A stretch of 64,000 nt of DNA. Source: Clostridium sp. (GTDB taxonomy: Bacteria > Bacillota > Clostridia > Lachnospirales > Lachnospiraceae). The notes beneath the pieces are model-generated. The model saw nothing but the letters and a program-made list of their open reading frames with translations, ran no database searches and was not told the origin of the DNA. This document shows, piece by piece, positions 8,219 to 17,862 of this stretch. The stretch spans positions 1 to 64,000 of the forward strand of contig JAETQD010000002.1 in NCBI GenBank assembly GCA_021770825.1. The letters run 5' to 3'. Made by a program: the position numbers and the translations under genes. Every line of letters begins with the position of its first letter. Positions within the stretch are counted from its first letter, which is position 1.

Positions 8219-10501
8219 TTAGCCTGTGGTCCTCTCAATATCAAGAACTCCGTCAATCTGCCTGATCTTTGCCATCAGGCTGTTGAGCTCTTCGGTTCCA
8301 TGGATATCGAAGGACATAGTAATGGTTGCCTTTCCCTGCTTATTGGTACGGGCATTCATATTTTTAACGTCGATCTCACGTTCCGTAAAGATCTTTGCAA
8401 TATCCACATACATTCCGATTCTGTTATTGGCAAAAATGGATATCTCCGTGGAGTAGGTGGCAGCACTCTTATCGTTCTCCTCTGCCTGCCATTCTGCGTC
8501 AATGAGACGGCTTCTCTCAATTTCAGGAAGATTCATCACATTGATACAGTCGGTCCGGTGAATGGTGATTCCCCGTCCTCTTGTTACAAAGCCCACGATT
8601 TCGTCTCCCGGCACCGGATTGCAGCACTTGGAGAAACGCACAGCCAGATCATGGATTCCCTTTACCACAATTCCGCTCTTGGATTTTCCCTTGATGGGAA
8701 CCACAGCGGCCTTGTTATTGTCGCCGATGCTGTCCAGAATTGTGGCGTCAGTCACCTCACGCCTGATTTTCTTGGCCCGCTCCTCCATCATCTTATTGAT
8801 GACCTGGCCTTCCTTCAATCCGCCGTGTCCCACCGAAGCGAGAACAGAATCCCAGTCCTGGAATGTGTACCGCTTCAGAACCTTTTCCACAAACTCCGGT
8901 TTATTGATTTCTGCGAAATTGATTCCCTTGGCCTTACAGTACCGGTCAATCATCTCGCGGCCTCTGGCAATGTTGTCGGCCTTTCTCTCCTGTTTAAACC
9001 AGGTATTGATTTTATTCTTCGCCTGGCTGCTCTTTACAAGATTCAGCCAGTCACGGCTGGGTCCCTTGGAGTTCTGGGACGTCATAATTTCAATACGGTC
9101 GCCGTTCTGGAGCACGTAGTCGATGGTCACAAGCTTTCCATTGACGCGGGCGCCCACCATCTTATTTCCCACTGCCGTGTGGATTGCGTAGGCAAAGTCA
9201 ATGGGGGTGGAACCGCTTGGAAGGGACTTCACATCACCATTGGGGGTAAAGCAGTATACACTGTCGGAGAACATATCCAGATCGCTCTTTAACATGCTTA
9301 AGAACTCTTTGTTGTCGGACATGTCCTGCTGCCATTCCAGAATCTGGCGCAGCCAGCTTAACTTCTTTGCCTCATCCCCGGCTGCTGCCTGCCCGCTTCC
9401 GCTCTCTTTATATTTCCAGTGAGCTGCAATACCATATTCAGCCGTGCGGTGCATCTCATAGGTACGAATTTGGATTTCAAAGGGCTGACCTGTGGTACCG
9501 ATGAGGGTTGTATGAAGGGACTGGTACATATTGGGCTTCGGCATTGCAATGTAATCCTTGAAACGCCCCGGAATCGGTTTATACATCTCATGAATGACAC
9601 CCAGTGCCGCATAGCAGTCCTTCACGCTGTCCACAATGATGCGGACCGCAAAAATATCGTAAATCTGGTCCAGCGTTTTATGCTGGTTGACCATTTTCTT
9701 ATAAATACTGAAAAAGTGTTTGACCCGTCCGCTGACCTCGCATTGAATGTCAGCGTTTTTCATGTGGCTTTCGATTTCGTTGATGATATTATCGATGAGG
9801 CTCTGCCTTGCCTCGCTGGTCAGGGCAACCTTTTCTTCCAGCTCCTTATATACATCCGGCTCCAGATATTTTAATGCCAGATCATCCAGCTCGATCTTGA
9901 TTTTGGAAATACCGAGACGATCCGCCAGGGGGGCGTAGATTTCGATGGTCTCTCTGGCCTTTTCCTTTTGCTTTTCCGGCTTCATGTACTGGAGAGTACG
10001 CATGTTGTGGAGACGGTCCGCCAGCTTGATCAGAATTACCCGGATATCCTTTGCCATGGCAAGGAACATTTTCTTTAAGTTCTCTGCCTGGGTCTCCACC
10101 TTGTCGGCAGACCAGGATAACTGGGTCAGCTTGGTGACGCCGTCCACCAAAAGAGCAACCTCTTTGCCGAAAATTTCAGCCAGCTCTTCCTCCGTAAGAA
10201 CCGTGTCCTCCACCACATCGTGAAGAATTCCTGCGATGATAGACTCTTTATCCAGCTCCAGATCAGCCAGTATAATCGCCACGCAGAGAGGATGGATAAT
10301 ATACGGCTCTCCGGACTTTCTTTTCTGGTCCTTGTGGGCATCTCTGGCAATGTGATACGCCTTTTCCACCATACTCAGATCATCCGACGGATGATATTTT
10401 TTTATGCTCTTTACCAGGTCCTCATATAAAACTTCCGGGCTGGTAAAATCCGCGGGGGCCTCCAATTCCACTTCTATGTTTTTTAATTTGTCCTCTGCCA
10501 T
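8219..10501 (-). CDS. rel: Bifunctional (p)ppGpp synthetase/hydrolase
   Basis: Long RelA/SpoT homologue (760 aa), the stringent-response alarmone enzyme. Domains in order: HD hydrolase (HPLCVAIIL and ILHDVVEDT, residues about 60-200); synthetase with RFKDYIAMPKPNMYQSLHTT (the RFKD motif is the RxKD form found in bifunctional Rel enzymes); TGS (DVKSLPSGSTPIDFAY); a helical/zinc-finger region with CCNPVPGD; and a C-terminal ACT domain. A SigA promoter lies about 75 nt upstream. It heads the run with the MBL hydrolase, hemZ, hisS and aspS. Confidence 0.97.
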   Translation of the reverse strand: MAEDKLKNIEVELEAPADFTSPEVLYEDLVKSIKKYHPSDDLSMVEKAYHIARDAHKDQKRKSGEPYIIHPLCVAIILADLELDKESIIAGILHDVVEDTVLTEEELAEIFGKEVALLVDGVTKLTQLSWSADKVETQAENLKKMFLAMAKDIRVILIKLADRLHNMRTLQYMKPEKQKEKARETIEIYAPLADRLGISKIKIELDDLALKYLEPDVYKELEEKVALTSEARQSLIDNIINEIESHMKNADIQCEVSGRVKHFFSIYKKMVNQHKTLDQIYDIFAVRIIVDSVKDCYAALGVIHEMYKPIPGRFKDYIAMPKPNMYQSLHTTLIGTTGQPFEIQIRTYEMHRTAEYGIAAHWKYKESGSGQAAAGDEAKKLSWLRQILEWQQDMSDNKEFLSMLKSDLDMFSDSVYCFTPNGDVKSLPSGSTPIDFAYAIHTAVGNKMVGARVNGKLVTIDYVLQNGDRIEIMTSQNSKGPSRDWLNLVKSSQAKNKINTWFKQERKADNIARGREMIDRYCKAKGINFAEINKPEFVEKVLKRYTFQDWDSVLASVGHGGLKEGQVINKMMEERAKKIRREVTDATILDSIGDNNKAAVVPIKGKSKSGIVVKGIHDLAVRFSKCCNPVPGDEIVGFVTRGRGITIHRTDCINVMNLPEIERSRLIDAEWQAEENDKSAATYSTEISIFANNRIGMYVDIAKIFTEREIDVKNMNARTNKQGKATITMSFDIHGTEELNSLMAKIRQIDGVLDIERTTG

Positions 10502-10580
10502 GTTCTCACACCTTCCCTCATAAGGTTTTTTAATTCCCCTATGTCATGCGGCCAATACGCCCATGATAATAATACTATTT

Positions 10581-10609
10581 ATTATAATTTTATTTGTCAT
10601 AAAATGCAA
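10581..10609 (-). promoter_or_regulatory. SigA promoter of rel
   Basis: Minus strand TTGCAT (10609-10604), 17-bp spacer, TATAAT (10586-10581). This predicts a leader of about 70 nt before the rel ATG. The surrounding sequence is AT-rich and lies outside any gene. Confidence 0.7.
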
Positions 10610-10654
10610 TCCCTTTTTCATATGCTGCCTGAAATGAAAAAATCCCTAAAAAAA

Positions 10655-10692
10655 TCTCCTGAAAACGACATTGAAAGGCCATTTCCAGGAGA
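10655..10692 (-). terminator. Terminator after the DUF819 fragment
   Basis: Minus strand TCTCCTGGAAA (10692-10682) pairs with TTTTCAGGAGA (10665-10655), an 11-bp stem with one G-T wobble. Seven T residues follow on the transcribed strand. It ends the UPF0597/DUF819 transcript before the rel promoter. Confidence 0.8.
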
Positions 10693-10714
10693 GTATTACC
10701 GCTTTTATTTTCAA

Positions 10715-11533
10715 TTATCCCACAATCGCAATCAGAATCTGCGCCACGCCAAGGGCCACGAAGGTTCCTGCAAGGTCCCCGAGAAGTGCCATAAGAACGG
10801 ACACGGAAACCAGGTTTTCATCGTAAGTGGCTGCGATGATCGGTGCGGAAGAGGTGCCGCCTACGTTGGCGATAGATGCAATTCCGCAGGTGTAAAGGTC
10901 CAGTCTGAATAACTTTGCCAGAAGAATCATAATGGCAAAGTGAATTAACAGAATTACTGCGCCGGCAACAATATAAACCGGAGCATCCACTAAAGCTGCC
11001 AGATCCACATTGGCGGCTGTCATGGTAAGAATCATATACAGGGAAATGGACGAAATCTCTTCGACTCCCTTCATCTTTCCTACCTTCGTTAAGGCAAAGC
11101 CTATGCCGATAAATGTGGCAATCAAAATCTTCCAGATACTTGCCTCAATGAATCCAATTCTCGGAAGAACGGTGGCCATGTACTGGGAAATGGCAGAAAC
11201 TACCATGGCAAAGCCAAGAACCAGCATTAAATCCAGGTATGTGGTTTTTCCGTTGTTTTCATCTTCTTTTCCGATCTTGCTGCAGATTTCTTCAATGGGA
11301 CCTACATTGGTTTTGGTCCAGGCATTGAATTTGTCCTTAAATCCGCCGATTCCCACCAGAATAACGATCAGAAGAGAATAGTTAATATTTGCCATCAAAA
11401 GAGTATAGGTCATGGACTCATCACTTACACCCAGGGCGCTCTTAACTGCCAGGAAATTCTGGGTTCCTCCCATCCATCCGGCAGACATGGCTGCAAACGC
11501 CAGGAAGCCAAATCCTGTTTTACATACAGGCAC
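10715..11533 (-). pseudogene. DUF819 membrane protein, 5'-truncated
   Basis: C-terminal two thirds (272 codons from a GTG) of a DUF819/YjcL-type integral membrane protein. The conserved small-residue motif MGGTQNFLAV near the start and GGTSSAPIIAA near the end are recognisable, with about seven hydrophobic segments. Intact members are near 390-400 aa, so roughly 120-130 N-terminal residues are gone. The coding frame begins inside the 3' end of the UPF0597-like gene (they overlap at 11425-11533 in different frames). The sequence breaks from one family to the other around 11510-11530, which looks like a deletion joining two formerly neighbouring genes. The terminator downstream is intact. It is unlikely to make a functional permease. 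Confidence 0.75.
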
Positions 11534-12417
11534 ATGAGATTCGCAAGAGCAATCGCCCTCACTAATTTTTCTTTCGGAAGTCCCAGTTGTTCTGCCACAC
11601 CGTAATTGGCCAGATAACAGCCGATTCCATAATTGGCGCTTCCCACAGTCGTCATGATCGGAAGCTTTGCGCCGAGGATTCGTGCCTCACATGCCCTCAT
11701 GCATAGCATCTGAGGGTATGTAACGAGATCTTTCCCGATTCCATACCGCTCCATGGCCCTCGCATATCCGGCCGTCAGGCTCCCCTTTCCCTGTGCCTGA
11801 GCCAGTTTTAAGTTGTATTCCAGACCTTCTTCAATAAAACCAAGCTCACTGATATCTGCCTGTTCCACAAAATGCAGGAAGTCTTCCAGGCCCATATGTT
11901 CATCCTGGATACAGTCTAACCCATATTCTCCCTGGTATCCCACAAGCTCGGCAGCCGTCCTGGCTGTCTCTTCAAAAATCACATTTAAATGGAAATCCAG
12001 AATCAGAATCCTTACGGCATTCCCGCTGCTCTCGATCATAGTCTCAATATAGAGCCTGTCACAGTCATCCTTAACACGGATGGAAACCTTACCCTGAGAT
12101 AAAAGCTCTTTTGCCTGCCGCATTTCATCTGTCCCATAGCTTGACAGTATCTGGAGCTTTTCTTCTTCATGACCATGGACATATCCCAGTGCCGCCGCGA
12201 AATCCAGTCCCCGCTCATCGCAGCCGGGAATCGTCACATTGAGGCCGTTTTTAAAAATGCTGGAATCCAGGGTAATCTGGATTTTTGTGAGTTCTCCTAC
12301 GGCCCGGCGCTTTGCATAGGCGACAGAATATGCCACACTGACAGCAATCGCACCTCCAGTCGTAATAATACTCTTTCTTCTGAGCTCCTCAAGAAGCTTT
12401 TTATTCTTCTCTTCCAT
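11425..12417 (-). pseudogene. UPF0597/L-cysteine desulfidase-like protein, 3'-truncated
   Basis: N-terminal part of a UPF0597 (YhaM/CdsB-like, serine dehydratase alpha-type) protein. IFKNGLNVTIPGC and AAALGYVHG match the family, and the homology ends at ALANLMCLYVK. Beyond that point (about 11520) the frame runs through DUF819 sequence out of frame and yields a tail of about 30 unrelated residues. The lost C-terminal portion, about 100-120 residues, carries conserved cluster/active-site residues. The N-terminal GCT-E-P cysteine motif typical of the family is also absent (TTGGAIAVS here), so the protein was already divergent. ATG at 12417 has AACAGGAGGTCAGCAG before it, so it can still be translated. 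Confidence 0.75.
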
Positions 12418-12530
12418 CTGCTGACCTCCTGTTTTTCAGTATAACGAAAATCTTTTCAAAAATATGTAACCATTCTTTTTTTGTAGCATTTGTTACAAAA
12501 CTTTACAATCTGAAATCCCGTGGAAAGTGA

Positions 12531-12559
12531 TTGAAATTGAAAAAGCAATGTTTTACAAT
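12531..12559 (+). promoter_or_regulatory. SigA promoter of the M20 amidohydrolase
   Basis: TTGAAA (12531-12536), 17-bp spacer, TACAAT (12554-12559), followed by AGGAGG (12582-12587) and ATG at 12596. The region 12418-12595 separates this gene from the divergent UPF0597-like gene and also holds the short palindrome TTTGT-T-ACAAA. Confidence 0.75.
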
Positions 12560-12595
12560 GGATATATCTAATACACATGTCAGGAGGAATTTTCT

Positions 12596-13774
12596 ATGGA
12601 AACTACGAAACTGATCGCGCCATATGAGGCGGAAATGATCGAAATCCGCCGTCATATCCACGCCCATCCCGAGCTCAGCAATGAAGAGTTTAAAACCACC
12701 GAATTAATCAAGGAAAAGCTTACGGAATATGGTATTGAAATCGCAGATATCGGCTTAAAAACCGGTGTTGTGGGAATGCTTTACGGCGGAAAGCCCGGAA
12801 AAACCGTTGCCATCCGTGAGGACATTGACGCCCTTCCCATGCCGGAACTCACAGACCTTCCCTTTGCATCCCAAAATGAAAATATCTGCCATTCCTGTGG
12901 ACATGATATCCACACCACCACTCTTTTATACTGTGCAAAGGTACTTTCCGAAATTAAGGATGAGCTCTGCGGCAATGTGATGTTCTTATTCCAGCCTGCC
13001 GAAGAAAAGGGAAGCGGCGCCAAGCAGTTCATTGACCACAACTTCACCTCCGTGGCAAAGCCCGATGTGTTCATCGGCCTCCATGTGGCTCCGAAGATTC
13101 CTGTGGGCTCCATCGGCGTAAAAAAAGGCCCTGCCAGCGCCTCCAACGATTTCTTCCATATTAAGATTTACGGAAAAGGCGGTCACGGCGCCCATCCGGA
13201 GAACTTCATCGATCCGGTCACCATCAGCGCCTATGTGATCACCCAGCTTCAGACCATCGTTTCCCGTGAAAATTACCCCATCACCCCGGGCGTTATCACC
13301 ATCGGCAGCATCCACGGCGGCCATGTTGGAAATATTATCCCGGACTATGTGGAAATGCACGGAACCCTGAGAAGTCTTTCCTTTGACCTGCGAAAATCCA
13401 TGCAGGAAGCCATCAACCGCATTGTCACCCACTGCCCCGAGGCCATGAGAGGACGCGGAGAGATTGTGTGGGAGGACGGTATGCCGCCTCTGGTAAACGA
13501 TGATGCCGTTGTGGACCGGGTTGTGGAAGCGGCTGCAAAGACCATCGGTGCCGACCATGTGGTGACCGTGGAAAATCCGTCCATGGGTTCCGAGGACTTC
13601 TCCTGCCTGTTCCCGGAATTCGGCCCCGGCGCACAGTTCTCCATCGGCTCCGGAAACGAAGATCCCACCAGCCAGATTGGCCTTCATAATTCCAAGAATA
13701 CCTTTGATGAGGGCTCCATCGCCGCCGGAACCGCAGTTTTGGTGCAGTTTGTGAGGGATTATCTGGAAGGATAA
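12596..13774 (+). CDS. M20 family amidohydrolase (hippurate/N-acyl-amino-acid hydrolase type)
   Basis: Zinc peptidase-fold amidohydrolase (392 aa) of the HipO/IAA-amino-acid hydrolase subfamily, cytoplasmic. Metal ligands appear in HSCGHDIHTT (Cys/His/Asp), PAEEKGSGA (Glu-Glu), and a late His in IGLHNSKNTFDEG. The dimerisation (lid) domain spans residues about 175-290, containing KGGHGAHPE. Members cleave N-acyl or N-aroyl amino acids; the exact substrate cannot be read here. It is a single-gene unit with its own promoter and a hairpin terminator shared with allC on the other strand. Its closeness to the ureide operon may be incidental. Confidence 0.92.
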   Translation: METTKLIAPYEAEMIEIRRHIHAHPELSNEEFKTTELIKEKLTEYGIEIADIGLKTGVVGMLYGGKPGKTVAIREDIDALPMPELTDLPFASQNENICHSCGHDIHTTTLLYCAKVLSEIKDELCGNVMFLFQPAEEKGSGAKQFIDHNFTSVAKPDVFIGLHVAPKIPVGSIGVKKGPASASNDFFHIKIYGKGGHGAHPENFIDPVTISAYVITQLQTIVSRENYPITPGVITIGSIHGGHVGNIIPDYVEMHGTLRSLSFDLRKSMQEAINRIVTHCPEAMRGRGEIVWEDGMPPLVNDDAVVDRVVEAAAKTIGADHVVTVENPSMGSEDFSCLFPEFGPGAQFSIGSGNEDPTSQIGLHNSKNTFDEGSIAAGTAVLVQFVRDYLEG

Positions 13775-13785
13775 ACGAATGCAAA

Positions 13786-13818
13786 TACCGCCCAACCGTA
13801 TCAAACGATTGGGCGGTA
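13786..13818. terminator. Bidirectional terminator between convergent M20 and allC genes
   Basis: TACCGCCCAA (13786-13795) and TTGGGCGGTA (13809-13818) form a perfect 10-bp stem. CTATTTTT follows on the plus strand and TTTGC on the minus strand. Confidence 0.8.
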
Positions 13819-13833
13819 CTATTTTTAAGGGGA

Positions 13834-15075
13834 TTACTCTGTCAGCAGTTTTTCTGCCAGATCGGTTGTGATGATAGTGGATTTGGCCAGATCTTCATAT
13901 TTTGAAGACTCCACAGGACAATGGCTTCTTCCATTCTTACTGGGGACAAAGATCAGGCTTGAGGGGATCACCTGACCAATTTCCAAAGCATCATGTCCTG
14001 CTCCGCTGGCCATTCTTTTATAGCTGTATCCATTTTTCTTACAGGACTCTTCCATGATTCCTGCAAGCCGGTCAGATAAATGAACCGGTGAAATTCTGAG
14101 CTTAACATCAATTTCATAGCTGCCGCTGCACACGCCGGCAGCCTCGTCCAGCTCTCTTTCCATCTTTTTTACAATATCGCAGATGCTCTCTTCATTTCTG
14201 GAACGGATGTCCACCGAGAATTCCACTTTTTCAGCCACAATATTGATTCCACCGGGAAGAACGTTCATATAGCCAACGGTTGCAACGGTTCCGTCCTCTT
14301 TCTCTCTTGCCCAGCCGGGAAGCTTGGACACCACCTTTGCGGCAGCCTCCACAGCATCAATCCGCATGTCCATGGGGGTGGTCCCCGCATGGTCCGCTCT
14401 TCCATGAACCGTTACCATGCAGCGGTACATCCCAACAATACAATCCACAACTCCCAGTTCAATTTCTTTTGCATCCAGAACCGGGCCCTGTTCCACATGG
14501 GACTCTAAATAATATCCAATGGAGCCGTCCTCCCATTTGGCCTCTCCAATCCGTTCCGGATCCAGACCGTATGCTTTCATGGCATCGTAAATGGCAATTC
14601 CATCTGTATCTTTATATCGTCTGCAGTACTCCACATCCCGCTTTCCCAACATGGAGCCTGAACCGAAAAATCCTGTTCCGAACCGGATTCCTTCTTCGTC
14701 ACAGAATCCAGCCGCCACAAAATCTCTTTTCCTTTTAATTCCTCTCTCCTGAAGCTGTCTCGCCGTCTCTATGGCACAGGCCACTCCGGCAATTCCGTCA
14801 AAGTTTCCTCCGTTTACTACGGAATCGTAATGGGATCCCATCATAATGCACGGGGCTTTGGGATCCTCTCCTTCAAGAATTCCAAAGATATTTCCGGCCA
14901 TGTCTTCCTTTACCTTAAGGCCGGCCTCTTCCATCTGTTTTCTTAAAAAATCCACGGCTTCACGGGCTTCCTTTGTGAATGGAAGCCGGGTGCAGCCCTT
15001 TCCAGGTGTCGCTGTAAACTGCCCCAACGCTTTTAAATCACTTTCAATCCGTTTTGTTATATACTCCAGTTCCAT
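13834..15075 (-). CDS. allC: Allantoate amidohydrolase
   Basis: Binuclear-metal M20-family hydrolase (413 aa; E. coli AllC is 411) converting allantoate to ureidoglycine, CO2 and ammonia. Metal ligands are seen in GSHYDSV (His), NFDGIAG (Asp), FCDEEGIRF (Glu) and ESHVEQGP (His). The substrate-side motif HAGTTPMDMR and the closing His in GRSHCPVESS are typical of carbamoylase/allantoate hydrolases. Its ATG directly follows the stop of the small membrane protein. It closes an operon allE-allD-fdrA/DUF1116-carbamate kinase-LctP permease-small protein-allC. A related beta-ureidopropionase role is possible in isolation, but context favours allantoate. Confidence 0.9.
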   Translation of the reverse strand: MELEYITKRIESDLKALGQFTATPGKGCTRLPFTKEAREAVDFLRKQMEEAGLKVKEDMAGNIFGILEGEDPKAPCIMMGSHYDSVVNGGNFDGIAGVACAIETARQLQERGIKRKRDFVAAGFCDEEGIRFGTGFFGSGSMLGKRDVEYCRRYKDTDGIAIYDAMKAYGLDPERIGEAKWEDGSIGYYLESHVEQGPVLDAKEIELGVVDCIVGMYRCMVTVHGRADHAGTTPMDMRIDAVEAAAKVVSKLPGWAREKEDGTVATVGYMNVLPGGINIVAEKVEFSVDIRSRNEESICDIVKKMERELDEAAGVCSGSYEIDVKLRISPVHLSDRLAGIMEESCKKNGYSYKRMASGAGHDALEIGQVIPSSLIFVPSKNGRSHCPVESSKYEDLAKSTIITTDLAEKLLTE

Positions 15076-15276
15076 TTATTCCCTCTTTTTCCTTTTACTA
15101 TTCCGCATTCCAAATATGCGGTTTTTAAGCGGACTGTACAACAGAGCTCCCACCAGAACCAGGAAAGCCCCTTCACTCAGCCACGCTGCAGAAATAGAAA
15201 TTCCGATCATAATTATGACAAACGAAGCCAGTATTACTAAAAACGCCGCAATCAGCATATCGTCCCTCCCCGTCAT
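15076..15276 (-). CDS. Small two-helix membrane protein coupled to LctP-like permease
   Basis: A 66-aa protein with two predicted membrane helices (residues about 8-28 and 32-48) and a very basic tail ending KNRIFGMRNSKRKKRE. Its ATG overlaps the stop of the LctP-like permease by 4 nt (ATGA), and its own stop abuts the allC ATG, so translation is coupled on both sides. I do not recognise the family. Position and size suggest an accessory or stabilising subunit of the permease, which is inference only. Confidence 0.7.
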   Translation of the reverse strand: MTGRDDMLIAAFLVILASFVIIMIGISISAAWLSEGAFLVLVGALLYSPLKNRIFGMRNSKRKKRE

Positions 15277-16880
15277 CCGATACAGATAAACACAATGGCT
15301 CCCATGACAAGCGCAATGGGTATCACGATGGAGCTGGTCCGTTTTAATACCTCGCCTTCCCGTCCGAGAATATTGGCCGTTGTGGTTCCAAGAACTATGT
15401 TGCTGGGACTGATGGCGCTTCCGATGGAGCCGCCTGCCGTCTGAGCTCCCAGTACACAGGAAATCTTAACTCCCAGAATCTCGGCTGTGGTGATCTGAAA
15501 GCTTCCGAACAGAATATTGGAGCTCATGTTGCTTCCTGTCATGAAAGAACCCAGCATTCCGATAAACGGAGCCAGAACCACATACACTTTTCCGAGAATC
15601 TGTGCAATTCCGTTGGCCAGAACCGTCGTCTGCCCGGTGCCTGACATGATCTTTGACATAATCACCAGACCCACAACTGCAATGCCGGAAGGCATGGTCA
15701 TGGATATGGATTTTGCAAATACCCGTTTCACTCCGCCGGATCCAATGAATCCGCAGCTCTTATAATAGAAGAGACCGATTAAAGATGAGAGCAGCAGAAA
15801 CATGCTGGCATGGGTAAAGGGACTTAAAGGAGAATAACGCTCCACAGCTTCATTTACAAATCCATACCCGGTCACAGTCTCCGGGAATGCAAATCCGATG
15901 GAAATCTGACCGAGAACGGCCTTTACAGGCCCGATCATCAGCACGGCCAAGGTAATCACAGAAAGCAGGATGTAGGGAAGAATGGCCTGCAAAAGCGACA
16001 TGTCCGATACTTTTACATTCTCCTCATCTCCCAGAAGCTTCCTCTCCATGATACCGCTCTCCCCAAGACTCCACTCGGTCCTATAAAGCCGGCTTCTTCC
16101 CAGAAGCAAAATCCCCAAAAGGGAAAGGCAGGCCGGAACGAAACAGGCCACAGTGGTGTTGATCTGTGACATGAAAAGCTCTCCTCCGCCCTGAATGGCA
16201 GACAGGATGGCCACGGCCGGAAGTCCTTTCTTTAAAGCCGCTCCCTTTCCATAGAACCAGCAGATGGCCAGTCCAATGACCGCATTCCAAATCCACAAAA
16301 AGGCCGCCGCAAACAAGGCCGTCTCGAAATACTCTGCACTTCCCACGGTCATACCGGAGGACATGGCCAATGCATCCCATGCTGCTCCAAGAGTGCCATA
16401 TGTATTGCCCCAGGACTGTCCAAGGAGCGGAATAATGACTGCCCACATGGGCTTTACACCGATTCCGATGAGGAGCGGCGCTCCCACGGCAACCGGAACT
16501 CCAAATCCCGTAATGCCCTGCAAAAAGCTTTCAAAAATCCATCCCAGCGCCAGCACCAGGAGCAGCTCATTGGGGAGAAGCCGCTTCATTCCGTTCCGAA
16601 TGACCAGATATGCGTTGGCTTCATTCCCCACCTGATAGAGCAGAACGGCAGTCAATACAATAATCAGAATAATAAGGGCACTCCAGACTCCTTTCGCACT
16701 TTCCACGGCAATTAACCACAGATCTGCCCGGTAAAGCACGATTCCCGTAACAATGGTGACAGCAACTCCCATGGGGGCCGCTTCCATAGCCCCCCAGCGA
16801 AACCGCACCATTAATACAAGAAGTACACAGATCGGCAGAAATGCCATAATCCACATAAATGGCGTAACTGGTATACTCAT
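15273..16880 (-). CDS. LctP-family (lactate permease-type) transporter
   Basis: Integral membrane protein of 535 aa with about 12-14 helices, in the L-lactate permease family (TC 2.A.14). The family signature region GWIFESFLQGITGFGVPVAV and QSWGNTYGTLGAAWDAL are clear, as is NMSSNILFGSFQ near the end. Known members carry lactate or glycolate. Because it is embedded between carbamate kinase and allC, a ureide intermediate or an exported carboxylate such as oxamate or glyoxylate is an inferred cargo. Start ATG has TTAAGGAGATTGAA before it. Confidence 0.88.
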   Translation of the reverse strand: MSIPVTPFMWIMAFLPICVLLVLMVRFRWGAMEAAPMGVAVTIVTGIVLYRADLWLIAVESAKGVWSALIILIIVLTAVLLYQVGNEANAYLVIRNGMKRLLPNELLLVLALGWIFESFLQGITGFGVPVAVGAPLLIGIGVKPMWAVIIPLLGQSWGNTYGTLGAAWDALAMSSGMTVGSAEYFETALFAAAFLWIWNAVIGLAICWFYGKGAALKKGLPAVAILSAIQGGGELFMSQINTTVACFVPACLSLLGILLLGRSRLYRTEWSLGESGIMERKLLGDEENVKVSDMSLLQAILPYILLSVITLAVLMIGPVKAVLGQISIGFAFPETVTGYGFVNEAVERYSPLSPFTHASMFLLLSSLIGLFYYKSCGFIGSGGVKRVFAKSISMTMPSGIAVVGLVIMSKIMSGTGQTTVLANGIAQILGKVYVVLAPFIGMLGSFMTGSNMSSNILFGSFQITTAEILGVKISCVLGAQTAGGSIGSAISPSNIVLGTTTANILGREGEVLKRTSSIVIPIALVMGAIVFICIG

Positions 16881-16911
16881 TTCAATCTCCTTAACACGCT
16901 ACATCCCGCTT

Positions 16912-17856
16912 TTATTTATGAATTACAGTACCGGTCTTTCCGGCAATTCCCTCCGCCGCCTTCTCAAGCTGGGTAATCAAGGTCCTGCGGCCCTCCCCGG
17001 ATTCGGCAAAACGGACGGCTGCTTCAATTTTAGGAAGCATGGAGCCTTTGGCAAACTGGTTTTCTTCCATATACTTCTTTGCCTGCTCCACTGTAAGGTC
17101 GGAAAGCCATTCCTGGTTGGGCTTTCCAAAGTTGACGGCCACCTTTTCTACCGCAGTTAAAATCACCAGATAATCCGCTCCCAGCCCCGCTGCCAGAAGA
17201 CTGCTTACATGGTCCTTATCAATTACGGCGCTGGCGCCTTCCAGCATACCGTCCTTATCCACCACCGGAATGCCTCCGCCTCCGCAGGTAATGACGATAT
17301 GTCCAGCACCCACCAGGGTCTTAATGGTCTCCAGCTCCCGGATTCTCTTGGGAGCCGGGGATGCCACCACCACCCGGTAGCCTCTTCCCGCATCTTCCAT
17401 GCAGGGCATTCCCTCAGCCTCCAGGCGTCCGGCCTGTTCCTTTGTCATGAACTGGCCAATGGGCTTTGAGGGATTTTCAAAAGCTGGATCCTTTGGGTCC
17501 ACCTCCACCTGGGAAAGAATGGTGGAGACCTTACGGTCCATACCCCGTTTATAAAGCTCATATTTGATTGCATTCTGCAGGTCAATTCCGATATAGCCCT
17601 GACTCATGGCCACGCTGGTGGGAAGCGGCACCTGACATCCGTTTCCGTCCTGGCTCATGCGGTCCATGGCGCTCTGAATCATACCCACCTGGGGGCCGTT
17701 TCCATGGGTCAGGATAATATCCATATCGGTTTCTGCCAGGTCAACGATAACTTTTGCTGTCCCGGCAACGGCCTGTTTCTGTTCTTTTACATTGTTGCCC
17801 AGGGCGTTTCCGCCCAGGGCAATGACAATTTTCTTCTTTTCCACCATTTCCTCCAT
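16912..17856 (-). CDS. Carbamate kinase
   Basis: Transfers phosphate from carbamoyl phosphate to ADP, yielding ATP, CO2 and ammonia (314 aa, typical length). The N-terminal ALGGNALG loop, THGNGPQVG, the PTSVAMSQGYIG segment and the ITCGGGGIPVV / DKDHVSSLLA motifs are all present. It starts 6 nt after the FdrA-DUF1116 fusion, whose product is predicted to be carbamoyl phosphate, so this is the catabolic enzyme equivalent to E. coli AllK (YbcF) rather than an arginine-deiminase ArcC. An alternative ATG at 17847 sits too close to GGAGGA to be clearly better. Confidence 0.95.
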   Translation of the reverse strand: MEEMVEKKKIVIALGGNALGNNVKEQKQAVAGTAKVIVDLAETDMDIILTHGNGPQVGMIQSAMDRMSQDGNGCQVPLPTSVAMSQGYIGIDLQNAIKYELYKRGMDRKVSTILSQVEVDPKDPAFENPSKPIGQFMTKEQAGRLEAEGMPCMEDAGRGYRVVVASPAPKRIRELETIKTLVGAGHIVITCGGGGIPVVDKDGMLEGASAVIDKDHVSSLLAAGLGADYLVILTAVEKVAVNFGKPNQEWLSDLTVEQAKKYMEENQFAKGSMLPKIEAAVRFAESGEGRRTLITQLEKAAEGIAGKTGTVIHK

Positions 17857-17862
17857 TCCGCT

